Shown here one piece after another: positions 41,622-50,215 of a stretch of DNA of 60,540 nucleotides. The position numbers were made by a program, and so were the translations under genes. Source of the DNA: Desulfurococcales archaeon. Its GTDB lineage: Archaea; Thermoproteota; Thermoprotei_A; Sulfolobales; Acidilobaceae. The DNA is taken from NCBI GenBank assembly GCA_015521705.1, contig WANR01000007.1, positions 1 to 60,540 on the forward strand, read 5' to 3'. Under the pieces are notes generated by a model, which ran no database searches, was not told the origin of the DNA, and saw only the letters and a program-made list of their open reading frames with translations. Numbering within the stretch: the first letter of the stretch is position 1; the number at the start of each line of letters is the position of its first letter.

Positions 41622-42441
41622 CCATGTACTCAGCCGCTGTTAATAGGCGTACATTCAGGGCAGACGCTTTCTCGATATGCTCTCCTATCTTTTCTAGGTA
41701 ATTAATGTCCCTGAGCAGGTGATGGTCGACTATGAGGGTCTTCGGCCGCCCAGCCTCTATGACGCCTAGAAGACCCTCAAGCCCTCTCCTAACAGACTCT
41801 ACTGGCACTTTAAACCCTGCAAAATACGTTGGAGGCCCAGCTACTATGACTAGCTTCGCTCCCCTGCTTGACCACTCTATGATCCTTTCCAGGGCCACGG
41901 GATCTGCCGGTCCCTGAACATCGCTGGCGAAGACCATGGATTCCCCTTCGCACTCTATCCTTGCCATAACGAGTTTCCCCAGCTTTGTCCCTGGTTCTCC
42001 GTGCCATACAGGCTCGGAAAAGTCTATCCTAAGAGGGCCGAGCTTGAAAGAGTTGGAGTCAGCATAGCGTACATCGGCCCTGTCTTCGAGCCCAGACTTC
42101 TTCAAGAAGACGTATGACCTCTTTTTCTGGCTATAATTTATGTCAGTGACGGGGTTTTTGACGAGCAGGGTTTTCCTCTGGTATATCTCGGGCATTGAGG
42201 CCATGTAGTGGTCGTAGTGGTAGTGAGTGATAACCACTATATGGCTCTCTTCCACCCATCTCGCAGCCTTCTCCCTAGCCTTTTCTAGCCTCTCAACCTC
42301 TAAGGGATGGGGAGGAAGTCCGTACCTTTTAGGAGCCAGGGACGCGCCCAGGTCTACTCCCACGACTACGCCGCAGGCTTCCACTACTGTAGCAATGCTC
42401 CTCACACCCATGCTATCAGCTGCTGGTATTTTGACCCTCAA
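41545..42441 (-). CDS. UPF0282-like metallo-beta-lactamase fold protein
   Basis: HYHYDHY metal motif in VVITHYHYDHYMASMPEIY, N-terminal ADSMGVRSIATVVEACGVVVGVDLGASLAPKRYGLPPHPLE, then VWHGEPGTKLGKLVMARIECEGESMVFASDVQGP and a late LIVDHHLLRD. This order matches UPF0282, an archaeal family of unknown reaction. 298 residues. The TTG start is only seven bases after the Trm10 stop, so the genes are co-transcribed. A nucleic-acid-related hydrolase is suggested by the neighbours but unproved. Confidence 0.82.
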   Translation of the reverse strand: MRVKIPAADSMGVRSIATVVEACGVVVGVDLGASLAPKRYGLPPHPLEVERLEKAREKAARWVEESHIVVITHYHYDHYMASMPEIYQRKTLLVKNPVTDINYSQKKRSYVFLKKSGLEDRADVRYADSNSFKLGPLRIDFSEPVWHGEPGTKLGKLVMARIECEGESMVFASDVQGPADPVALERIIEWSSRGAKLVIVAGPPTYFAGFKVPVESVRRGLEGLLGVIEAGRPKTLIVDHHLLRDINYLEKIGEHIEKASALNVRLLTAAEYMGVPIEQLEARRKELWREESTQDNPA

Positions 42442-42447
42442 GGCCTG

Positions 42448-43497
42448 CTAGCCCTCTTCAACAATTCTTGCCTGCGCCTTAGCTGCTGCTTTTTCGAAGT
42501 CCTCCCTTGTTATGGGGAGCCATTTTGCCAGCTCCTCGTACAGCCTCCAAGATACTATAGGCGTCGATCCCCTCCTACGGGCCCTCCTAGAGATTTCAAC
42601 GTGGAGCCTTGCCATGACATCCTTCTTCGTCATGGTACTTATTATGGCCCTTTCCACGTCGCCGCGATAGTTGTATCTTGCCTTAAGCAGGATCTCTATT
42701 ATCCTGTTTATCCGCTCCGGGACACCTATTATGGATCCTCTAAGCTCCATCCGCCTCGGCAGGCCCCATGGAACTAGATTATCCAGAACCCTGCTGATAC
42801 CCGGCCTCGGTATCCTATCAACTATACCGCCTATAAGAAAGGCGTCAGCAGTAAGAACGTCACCGGAAGTTAGTGGCTGCGGCGCGTCAGGCCTCAGTAT
42901 TATGACCTTGTCCGCGTCCATGCCCCAAAGAACCTCGCTCGGCTTGCTGGAAGTTATAGTAGCCTTATGGTAGCCCAGAACCTCTGCGAGCCAGTCAGCC
43001 GGGTCTGCCCCAACACTCGTTATAACCAGGTGAGCGTCCCAGAGGTAGTCTCTGATAACGTTAAGAGACATTGCCAGCTGGACCTTAAGACTAGATAGCT
43101 CCTCTTCTGTGTGTATGAATTTCATGCTAAGGTCTATGACGAAGAGCGGGAAGGGAGTTGAGGGCATGAGATCCATGACATCCATCCAGGAGGCTATGAT
43201 CTTCTTGGAGACGGGCTTTGCCGTTATTATTGCGTCGGTCTCCTCGCTTCCCTGGCCGTAGAATAGCTTGAAGATCCTGTCACGGTACTCCTCTTCGTAG
43301 ATGGGGCTGCTTCTGTAGACCTGGTCCTCAACAATATACGTCTCCTTTAGCAGCATCTCTACTGCAGCGTGCTGGAAGCCATGGGTCCTAAGCTTTTGCT
43401 TTGAAAGCCACATCCTGGATCCTAGTTTCTCTATGCCAGTCTTATAGAGGAGTTCCAGGAGGGCCATACCGGGTCTCTCGAAGACTTTTCGGGGCAT
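42448..43497 (-). CDS. trm10: Archaeal Trm10-family tRNA position-9 methyltransferase
   Basis: SPOUT methyltransferase; archaeal members methylate A9 (and in some G9) of tRNA. The core is seen in PLFVIDLSMKFIHTEEELSSLKVQLAMSLNVIRDYLWDAHLVITS, VIILRPDAPQPLTSGDVLTADAFLIGGIVDRIPRPGISRVL and the end ELRGSIIGVPERINRIIEILL. The Asp residues of the SAM pocket are retained. N- and C-terminal extensions bring it to 349 residues, longer than yeast Trm10. A GTG at 43506 would overlap rnhB; ATG 43497 has GGTGG upstream. Which base is modified is not determinable here. Confidence 0.88.
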   Translation of the reverse strand: MPRKVFERPGMALLELLYKTGIEKLGSRMWLSKQKLRTHGFQHAAVEMLLKETYIVEDQVYRSSPIYEEEYRDRIFKLFYGQGSEETDAIITAKPVSKKIIASWMDVMDLMPSTPFPLFVIDLSMKFIHTEEELSSLKVQLAMSLNVIRDYLWDAHLVITSVGADPADWLAEVLGYHKATITSSKPSEVLWGMDADKVIILRPDAPQPLTSGDVLTADAFLIGGIVDRIPRPGISRVLDNLVPWGLPRRMELRGSIIGVPERINRIIEILLKARYNYRGDVERAIISTMTKKDVMARLHVEISRRARRRGSTPIVSWRLYEELAKWLPITREDFEKAAAKAQARIVEEG

Positions 43498-43506
43498 CAG
43501 AACCAC

Positions 43507-44235
43507 CTACATGAATTCTTCCAAGCTCTTAGGCCCGGGTTCTTCCCGGCTAGCACTCTTGGCCCCGCCTAGGGTGCCCCAGGAGTATCTTATGGCGGGA
43601 TGCCTCCTATCCGTTGCAGCCACCTCCTTTACCCACTCCACGGTCTCTCTGTCGCTTGGATACCCGCTACCCTTTACTCCATAAAGCGATCTTAGCACTT
43701 TTAACCTGGTATCCCTTACATGCTTAGCAATTATACTGGCTGCCGCAACTTCAACATACTTCTCGTCAGCCTTCTCTTCCACTATTATAGACCCCTTATA
43801 CCCGGCGGATGCCAACAGCTGGGCTAGCATTCTAGGCTTACCGTACCTATCAGCCACTAGCCTTCTAATGCAGCGAAGAGGTAGCCCCGAGTGGCTTATA
43901 GAGACCAGGGCCTTGTAAATAGCCTCCTCTGTCAGCAGGGAGAGGTTTCTAGAATCTATGAGGCTGGGAGGCACCGGGACAACAGCGAATCTGCCTATAC
44001 CCACCAGTTTCCAGTAGATTCTCTCTCTGGCACTAGGCGTTAGAGCCTTACTATCCCTAACACCCATATCCACAAGGCTCTGAAGAAGAGCCTCGGGCAC
44101 GGCGAAGACTGCTACCATCATTTCTCCTACCAGGCTGCCCCTGCCAGCCTCATCAGCTCCTGCAACCCATACCTCTCTACAGGAACTACCAGCCTCCAAC
44201 CTGCTACTCACAGCTCCTAGTCTCTTAGCACGCAT
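43507..44235 (-). CDS. rnhB: Ribonuclease HII
   Basis: Removes RNA from RNA/DNA hybrids, including single ribonucleotides in DNA. The D-E-D-D active site is complete: VAGADEAGRGSLVGEMMVAVFAV (Asp, Glu), VRDSKALTPSARERIY (Asp) and RRLVADRYGKP (Asp). The C-terminal region KGSGYPSDRETVEW is typical. 242 residues with an N-terminal extension of about 20. First gene of the rnhB-trm10-MBL-nep1 operon; a TATA-like ATGATATAAG lies about 20-30 bases before the start. 44236-44436 shows nothing else. Confidence 0.95.
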   Translation of the reverse strand: MRAKRLGAVSSRLEAGSSCREVWVAGADEAGRGSLVGEMMVAVFAVPEALLQSLVDMGVRDSKALTPSARERIYWKLVGIGRFAVVPVPPSLIDSRNLSLLTEEAIYKALVSISHSGLPLRCIRRLVADRYGKPRMLAQLLASAGYKGSIIVEEKADEKYVEVAAASIIAKHVRDTRLKVLRSLYGVKGSGYPSDRETVEWVKEVAATDRRHPAIRYSWGTLGGAKSASREEPGPKSLEEFM

Positions 44236-44436
44236 CTCTTCGAGCGCTTAACCACTTATATCATGTAACTAGGCAAAATAGACCTAATTAACATTATAGC
44301 ACGTAGCCATGCAATCTCTCCAAGCCCCACGATACTGCACGGCAGAAGCGTCACCGTCATTGCCTGCTAATACCATTCATGCTACAGCCATGTTTGCACA
44401 CCTAAAACAGACTGTTAACGAACAAAAAGAACACAC

Positions 44437-44445
44437 TTTATAAAC
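44437..44445 (+). promoter_or_regulatory. TATA box of tRNA-Glu
   Basis: CTTTATAAA lies 29-37 bases before the mature 5' end of the tRNA, the expected position for an archaeal TATA element. Confidence 0.75.
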
Positions 44446-44473
44446 CCCGGTGTTATTCTTCCCTAGTAGTGGT

Positions 44474-44551
44474 GCCGCGGTAGTATAGCCAGGCCAAGTA
44501 TGCGGGCCTTTCGAGCCCGTGACCCGGGTTCAAATCCCGGCCGCGGCACCA
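44474..44551 (+). tRNA. tRNA-Glu (TTC)
   Basis: Acceptor GCCGCGG/CCGCGGC, anticodon stem CGGGC (44503-44507)/GCCCG (44515-44519) with loop CTTTCGA, anticodon TTC at 44510-44512, T arm CCGGG-TTCAAAT-CCCGG, discriminator A and encoded CCA. No intron. Confidence 0.97.
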
Positions 44552-44617
44552 GCCCACCACCCTCCTCAATGTACGAGGCCGCCATGAACCAGTCGGGCTA
44601 GCGCGAGCCTTAACCCT

Positions 44618-44803
44618 TTAGCGCTTAGGTTTAACAGCCATCTTTCTGGCTATCTCCCTGATAATACCATCCACGGGGATCCCCGCCTAGAAGCCCTCTC
44701 ACGGAGCTCCTCTGGGGCTATTACGGGGGCGTCCCTGCAATTGGTCTTAAACCAAACCAGCCACCATCTCCTAGCTATTACTAGCTGTATTTCGTTTCTG
44801 GAT
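44618..44803 (-). pseudogene. Frameshifted small gene remnant
   Basis: Reading the minus strand gives NLISRNEIQLVIARRWW, then LVWFKTNCRDAPVIAPEE and LRERASRR in one frame, then the downstream frame continues as GIPVDGIIREIARKMAVKPKR and stops at 44618-44620. The shift is by one base near 44678-44690, each half runs into a stop if read alone, and no standard start codon precedes the first half. The composition looks protein-coding (an inactivated gene of about 60 codons, or a sequencing error). Family not recognised. It lies between tRNA-Glu and the sugar ABC operon. Confidence 0.5.
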
Positions 44804-44830
44804 ATGAGGTTTTACTTGGATATGCTAGTT

Positions 44831-45676
44831 TTATGCTTTAATTCCGCCGAAGGCTAGTCCCCTGATCATGTATCTCTGTATGTAGACTGATAATACGAGT
44901 ATGGGTAGTGTTGAGAGGACGCCGGAGCCTGCAAGTCTTCCCCAGTCTATCTCGAATTCCTGGATATAGTTGGCTACTATTACTGTGACTGTGTACTTGC
45001 TGGGTGAGTTGATGAAGATTAGTGCGTAGAGGAACTCGTTCCATGCGAAGAGGACTGAAAGGAGCAGGGCGGCTATTATGCCGGGAGCCATCATGGGGGC
45101 TACTATTTTTGTGAAGGTTTGTAGCCTGGTAGCGCCGTCGACGTAGGCCGCTTCTTCCACCTCTTTCGGCATTGCTGAGAGGAAGCCATGGAGAATCCAA
45201 ATGGCGTACGGTAGGGTGTATACCTGGTAGGCTATCACTAGTCCAAACCTGGTGTCTAGGAGGCCCATGCTCCTCAATAGCTCGAAGAGAGGGACGGCTA
45301 TGACTATGGGTGGGAGCATTCTGACCGTAAGTATCCATACAAGGAAGACGCTGGAAAACTTGGGTGGGACACCTGCCCTTACTAGCCCATAGGCTGCGGG
45401 GGCTCCAAGCAATATGGAAACCAGGGCTGCGCCTAGGGAGACCGAGAAGCTGTTGAATATGTACTGGTAAAACCTGTCGGCCCCTATTAGCCTCGCATAA
45501 TGTACTATTGTGGGGTCTTCTGGTAGTGGCGACGGTGGCCACTTGAGAACCTCCCACTCTGACTTGAACGATGTTACCACTATCCAGTATAGGGGGAAGA
45601 CTGTCCATGCAAGCGCTAGTAGTAGCGCGGCGTACAGCGGAGCCCTGGACAATAGCTTTGCTATCACGACATTCAC
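44831..45676 (-). CDS. Sugar ABC transporter permease (MalG/UgpE type)
   Basis: Integral membrane subunit with six helices; the EAA loop that docks on the ATPase is VEEAAYVDGATRLQTFTKIVAPMMAPGI (EAA-x3-G). N-terminal LALAWTVFPLYWIVVTSFK is typical of CUT1 MalG-like permeases. The solute is expected to be a sugar, oligosaccharide or glycerol-phosphate-type compound. It starts five bases after the MalF-like stop. No MalK-type ATPase gene follows. Confidence 0.92.
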   Translation of the reverse strand: MNVVIAKLLSRAPLYAALLLALAWTVFPLYWIVVTSFKSEWEVLKWPPSPLPEDPTIVHYARLIGADRFYQYIFNSFSVSLGAALVSILLGAPAAYGLVRAGVPPKFSSVFLVWILTVRMLPPIVIAVPLFELLRSMGLLDTRFGLVIAYQVYTLPYAIWILHGFLSAMPKEVEEAAYVDGATRLQTFTKIVAPMMAPGIIAALLLSVLFAWNEFLYALIFINSPSKYTVTVIVANYIQEFEIDWGRLAGSGVLSTLPILVLSVYIQRYMIRGLAFGGIKA

Positions 45677-45680
45677 CCCC

Positions 45681-46538
45681 CTATCTCACTATAGCCCTAA
45701 TGTATGCTGCAATGATCAGGAGGACTGCCAGCAGCATGATTACTGCTTCTGCGGAGGAGTAGCCAAAGTTGTAGTACCTGAAGGCCTCCTTATAGATCAC
45801 GAACGACAGTGTTTCCGTAGAGTTTCCTGGCCCTCCCCCTGTCAGCGCGAAGACTTTGTCGAAGATCCTAAACGTGTCTATTATCCTAAGCATGGCTACT
45901 ATGAGGATGTATTTTTTGATCGAGGGCAGTATTATGTGTCTGAAGATCTGGTAAGAGCTGGCGCCGTCTACCTTAGCCGATTCTATTAGGTGCACAGGGA
46001 TCGAGTTGATGGCTGCATAGAATACTATGAACGAGAAGGGGGAGTACTGCCACACGTCTACAAGGATCAGGGAAAGCATCGCGGTATCCGGGTTACCAAG
46101 CCAGTTCACAGGGCCTAGACCTATAGCTCCAAGTATAGCGTTTATCACTCCAAGCTCTGTGTGGTACATTATCCTCCAGAAAGATGAGATAACTACTGTG
46201 GGCAGCATCATGGGTACAAGTATTATCCCTACAAGGTACCTCTTAGCCCTGACATTCGACGACAGGAGTAGCGCGAGCCCCAAGCCCACTAGAAGCTCGA
46301 GGCTGGTGGCTCCAGCGACGAAGACAAGCGTGTTAATGAAGGCTGTCCTGAAGAGGTCGTCGCCCAGGGCTTCGGCGAAGTTCTCTAAACCCACGAAAAC
46401 TGCCTGAAAGGATGTTTTCCTGCCGTATTCGTGGAATGACAAGTATAGGGTGTATGCTAGAGGGTAGACTGTTAACACGAAGAGCACTATGAGAGAGGGG
46501 AGAACAAAAAATATTCCATCACGGCTCTCTCGCGGCAC
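45681..46538 (-). CDS. Sugar ABC transporter permease (MalF/UgpA type)
   Basis: Six-helix membrane permease, start FFVLPSLIVLFVLTVYPLAYTLYLSFHEYG. The EAA loop reads LIESAKVDGASSYQIFRHIILPSIKKYI. It pairs with the MalG-like subunit to form the channel. GTG start. The gene follows the binding-protein gene by 32 bases. Length 285 is on the short side for MalF, lacking the extra periplasmic loop of the enterobacterial protein. Confidence 0.92.
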   Translation of the reverse strand: MPRESRDGIFFVLPSLIVLFVLTVYPLAYTLYLSFHEYGRKTSFQAVFVGLENFAEALGDDLFRTAFINTLVFVAGATSLELLVGLGLALLLSSNVRAKRYLVGIILVPMMLPTVVISSFWRIMYHTELGVINAILGAIGLGPVNWLGNPDTAMLSLILVDVWQYSPFSFIVFYAAINSIPVHLIESAKVDGASSYQIFRHIILPSIKKYILIVAMLRIIDTFRIFDKVFALTGGGPGNSTETLSFVIYKEAFRYYNFGYSSAEAVIMLLAVLLIIAAYIRAIVR

Positions 46539-46570
46539 TCCCAGCCCCCGGGTATTTGCTAGTTTCCCCG

Positions 46571-47830
46571 CTAACCCTTGACTACAGCTTCTATTTCTTG
46601 TTTAGCCTTAGAGAGAGCCTCCTCGGGGCTCATAGCTCCTATCAGGGCTTGGTGGATGTAATTCGCTAGAATATCCTCTATCTGGCTCCACTCTGGCACT
46701 CTAGGCCTCATCTGCGAGTTCTTAAGGGCTTCCAGCTGCGTGGGGTACCAGGAGTACTTGGCTACGACGTCAGGGTCTGTATATAGGCTCTCTCTGGTCG
46801 GGGGGACGCCGGCCTCTAGTGCTATTTTCTTCTGCATATCCTTGCTTAGCACGAACAATATGAAGTCCAGGGCCGTGTCCTTGTTCTTTGACGATACTGG
46901 TATGGCTAGCAGCCAGGCGCCTATCATGGGGGCTGCCCCAGGGGGAGGTATGACCTCGACGTTTCCTGCGGCTTTGGACTTTGACGGGTCGTTTATATCA
47001 GGCACCCATGCTGGCCAAATGATGCTTGCCGCCACTCTACCCTCGAATATTGAGGCTTTAACCTCGGCTGAATCAAAGGACTCGGTCCCCGGCGGGGAGT
47101 ACTTTTTGAGTTCTATGAAGAGCTTTAGCGCAGCTATCGCCTGTGGGCTGTCAACCATCACATTCCCATTCTCGTCAACGATCTTGGCTCCATGGGCCCA
47201 GAATATTGGGAGGAAGTTCGTGACCACAGGATTGCCCTTCTTGCCTCTAATAACATAGCCATATATCCCTTCCTCTTCGTAGATCTTCTTAGCAGCTTCG
47301 AGGACGTCGTTCCATGTTGTAGGCTTCGAGAAGCCATACTTGCTGTATAGGTCTGTCCTATAGACGAAGAGCTGCACGTTACCTGCGTATGGTAGGGCGT
47401 ATAGTGTTCCCTTATACTTAGACACCTCTATAGCTGAGTCTATGAAGTCGGGATCCACGGTTAGACCTCTTTCTTCAAGCATCCTTCCTATATCCTCGAG
47501 AAAGCCCTGCGAGGCGAACCCTGCAAGCCATGGGTCGTCAAGCATGACTACATCGAAAGCTCCAGTCTTTTGGAGCGCTTCCGTAGATAGCTTATCGTAT
47601 AACTCCTTATAGCCAAGCTCCTGCACCTCTACTCTAATACCCGTCTCAGCCTCAAACTGGGCTGCCGCAATTTTAAGGCCCTCGGCATACGTGCCGCTTC
47701 TAGCTAGAACGGTTATTTTCTCGGGTTTTGCCTCCTCTCTTGCCATGAAGAAAGCGGCTAAGGCTATTGCAACTATTACTACAATAACGGCTGCTATGAG
47801 AAGTGCTCTAGACACTCCTCTTCTTTCCAT
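46571..47830 (-). CDS. Extracellular solute-binding protein of the sugar ABC transporter (family 1)
   Basis: Membrane-anchored binding protein. The N-terminal helix (ALLIAAVIVVIVAIALAAFFM) is followed by KPEKITVLARSGTYAEGLKIAAAQFEAETGIRVEVQELGYKELYDKLSTEAL and later YALPYAGNVQLFVYRTDLYSKYGFSKPTTWNDVLEAAKKI and GAWLLAIPVSSKNKDTALDFI, typical of SBP family 1. The anchor appears uncleaved. The longest frame opens at GTG 47845; ATG 47830 after GGGGGG is preferred. First gene of the operon behind the ACTGT repeats. Confidence 0.93.
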   Translation of the reverse strand: MERRGVSRALLIAAVIVVIVAIALAAFFMAREEAKPEKITVLARSGTYAEGLKIAAAQFEAETGIRVEVQELGYKELYDKLSTEALQKTGAFDVVMLDDPWLAGFASQGFLEDIGRMLEERGLTVDPDFIDSAIEVSKYKGTLYALPYAGNVQLFVYRTDLYSKYGFSKPTTWNDVLEAAKKIYEEEGIYGYVIRGKKGNPVVTNFLPIFWAHGAKIVDENGNVMVDSPQAIAALKLFIELKKYSPPGTESFDSAEVKASIFEGRVAASIIWPAWVPDINDPSKSKAAGNVEVIPPPGAAPMIGAWLLAIPVSSKNKDTALDFILFVLSKDMQKKIALEAGVPPTRESLYTDPDVVAKYSWYPTQLEALKNSQMRPRVPEWSQIEDILANYIHQALIGAMSPEEALSKAKQEIEAVVKG

Positions 47831-47843
47831 AGAGGAACCCCCC

Positions 47844-47889
47844 ACAGTATGTATTATACAGTGTCTTTACAGTATAAATTTTCTACTGT
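47844..47889 (-). promoter_or_regulatory. Promoter with repeated ACTGT elements upstream of the sugar ABC operon
   Basis: On the transcribed strand ACTGT occurs at 47869-47873, 47858-47862 and 47844-47848, with the inverse ACAGT at 47885-47889, around the TATA-like AATTTATA (47873-47880). Spacings of 11 and 14 bases place them on nearby helix faces across the expected start site, as a repressor operator would be. Confidence 0.5.
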
Positions 47890-48012
47890 TTCCTCATAGC
47901 GGGTTTGATGACGGCGACGCGCTGGCACTCGTAGGATCGATTATAGGGGCTGTTTTAACTGCCAGTCTTGTAATGTAGCTCAGTTGTCCTGGGTCTTAGC
48001 CTTTTATCAGCT

Positions 48013-50208
48013 CTAGCTTGCCTGTTTTTCCAGCTTAGAGACGTTAATTATTAGTGGGATCCTCCTTTCTGGCGCTGCTAGTCCTGTGACTAGGGCCTCC
48101 CCCCTCCTCGGCTCTAGTTCAGGAAGCCTGTCAACTATCTCAGCTGCAATGCTCTCTACGCTTCTCTTCACCATGCTGAGATCCTCTGGGTTTGTTGTCC
48201 TGAGAAGAATGCTTGTAGCTGCTTGACTTAGTATCGATGAGTCTATAAAGCTTGGCCTCTGGCTTACTAGCCACAGGCTGAGACCCCACTTTCTCCCCTC
48301 CCTCGCGACCCTTAGTAGTGATTCCTTGCTTGCTCTTTGCTGGCCCGCCGGGGCCAGGTTATGAGCCTCCTCTACAACCAGGATTGTCATTCTGTCTTCT
48401 TCATAGCTCCCCACGTGTTGCATGAAGAGTCGCCTAATGAGTAGTCCCAGGAAGACGTCCGTGTTGCCCATGCTAGGTGGGGCCAGGTGCACTATTGTGA
48501 AGCCCTCCATTAATCTTTTCATGAGAGCGTCGAAAGTTATAGTGTCTACGACACCACTCATCTGCCTTGTAGCCTTTGTGAGGGCTCTCCTGAAACTTCT
48601 CAGTGTTCCAGGCTCGAAAGTGCCACCCCAGAGGATCGACACGGCTTCGGCAAGTCGTTTCTTAACCTTCTCGGACGCTTCTTTGGAGCTGAGAAACATG
48701 CAGAGGGCTTGTCTCTCTCCCTTGTTCCTCCTTAGTTCCTCGTCCTCTCTATACGCGAGCCACGCTATGTACCTCATGGCTGTAAAGAAGAGATCCTTAG
48801 ATAACCTGATCATGGCTTCGTCTCTTGGTGCTATGTCTAGGTCTTTTAGAAGCCCCTTCAAGATATTATCCACTGACACTTCATCTGCGGGTTCCGTGCC
48901 ACAAAAGGACTTAAGAGCCTCAACGGTTCTTTCAGCAAGTGCCCTGGCTTTCGATGGGGCTATGTCTGCTCTGAGCCTTAGGGCCGCAAGGCTGTTCAGC
49001 AAGTGCAGGGCGTAGACGTCTGAGCCATCTATGCTGTCGAGGGACGAGGCCATCTCGAGTAGTAGCATCTCGAAATACTCGCTTTGGGTACCAGTCATGT
49101 CGACAAGGTCTTCCACTGTAGCGAATCCTGGAAGCGGCATTGCTACTACAAGCGCGCTGCTTGCCTCAAGGAGGTTATAGAAGTCGCTGTAGCTAGGCTT
49201 TGACCTCTGCCCTGCATACGACGCCTTACAGCCTTGAGGGCTCCCGGCCACGCTAGCCCAGAATCTCCTGTTGCTGTGTACAAGGAATACGTCAAAGGGC
49301 TTGCCAGTTCTCCTTGATAGCTTGCAGGCAAGATCCAGCAGCCCTTTCCATAATTCCTCCCGCTGGGCTTCTGTGAATGCCCTGCCCAGCTCGTAAGGGA
49401 CCAGTATGGTTATCTTCTCTGGCGGTCCACCCTTGCCCCCGTAATTCCTAGGGTTCAGCACGGCGTCTATCAGAGGTACCGTGTCAGGCCTTTCGAAGGG
49501 GTGCCCCGTGTATTCGCCGGCTATGTCGAAAACTACTATGCCCCCCTTGGGGTACTTTATGCTGTCTCTTCTCCAGGAGAACTCTGCTACAAGGCGCTTC
49601 ACAGTTTCAGTCTTTCCAGCGCCAGTCTGTGCTAGGATACTGAGGTGGGTATTTAGCCTGGCTGGGTTAAGGTAGACCTCCACGTCCTCGTTGAGGCTGA
49701 GCTTGCCTATGAAGAGGCCTGTCTTCTTATACTCGGGGCCCAGGTCTGCATGTATTATCTTCTCTAGCCTTTTGGGGTCTGGTTCCTGGATCGAGGAGAA
49801 AGGCCTAGGGGGCCTATCATAGCTTTTTAGGGATTCGCCGCGCTCAGACTCGCTTATCTCCCCGAGAACCTTAAGGTCCACCTTCATTATACTGCTCCAC
49901 TTGATTAGCTGATGGGTAGGGCTTAGCATCTCCATGAGGACGCGGTTGGCGTCCTCCAGTCTGGTCTCTGTCACGCTCTTGTATAGGTCTCTTATCCTCT
50001 CGACATCTAGGGCGGGGTGGGGGGTTTCCTCCATGACGTCGACGATCATAGAGAGGAACTCTTTTCCCTGACCCTCGTCCCTGACTATGACAAGCGTGCC
50101 GTACTTGACTATGGCCTCGGCGGGCCTCAGTATTATACCCTCGACCCTTGAGTACTCCTTGATGCTCGTGGTGAACCCTGTTATCGGCATTCTCCCCTCT
50201 TCTGACAC
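48013..50208 (-). CDS. HerA/FtsK-superfamily hexameric ATPase (HerA-like), enlarged
   Basis: N-terminal barrel-like region, then Walker A AQTGAGKTETV near residue 194, the following NPRNYGGKGGPPEKITILVPYELG region, Walker B MTILVVEEAHNLAP near 607, then ASKESLLRVAREGRKWGLSLWLVSQRPSFIDSSILSQAATSILLRT (sensor/arginine region). This matches archaeal HerA translocases, which act with NurA nuclease in DNA end resection. The stretch between Walker A and B is about 410 residues, roughly 200 more than typical HerA. The NurA-like gene ends seven bases upstream. Start GTG 50208, or ATG 50190 after GAGGGG. Confidence 0.82.
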   Translation of the reverse strand: MSEEGRMPITGFTTSIKEYSRVEGIILRPAEAIVKYGTLVIVRDEGQGKEFLSMIVDVMEETPHPALDVERIRDLYKSVTETRLEDANRVLMEMLSPTHQLIKWSSIMKVDLKVLGEISESERGESLKSYDRPPRPFSSIQEPDPKRLEKIIHADLGPEYKKTGLFIGKLSLNEDVEVYLNPARLNTHLSILAQTGAGKTETVKRLVAEFSWRRDSIKYPKGGIVVFDIAGEYTGHPFERPDTVPLIDAVLNPRNYGGKGGPPEKITILVPYELGRAFTEAQREELWKGLLDLACKLSRRTGKPFDVFLVHSNRRFWASVAGSPQGCKASYAGQRSKPSYSDFYNLLEASSALVVAMPLPGFATVEDLVDMTGTQSEYFEMLLLEMASSLDSIDGSDVYALHLLNSLAALRLRADIAPSKARALAERTVEALKSFCGTEPADEVSVDNILKGLLKDLDIAPRDEAMIRLSKDLFFTAMRYIAWLAYREDEELRRNKGERQALCMFLSSKEASEKVKKRLAEAVSILWGGTFEPGTLRSFRRALTKATRQMSGVVDTITFDALMKRLMEGFTIVHLAPPSMGNTDVFLGLLIRRLFMQHVGSYEEDRMTILVVEEAHNLAPAGQQRASKESLLRVAREGRKWGLSLWLVSQRPSFIDSSILSQAATSILLRTTNPEDLSMVKRSVESIAAEIVDRLPELEPRRGEALVTGLAAPERRIPLIINVSKLEKQAS

Positions 50209-50215
50209 CTCCTGG

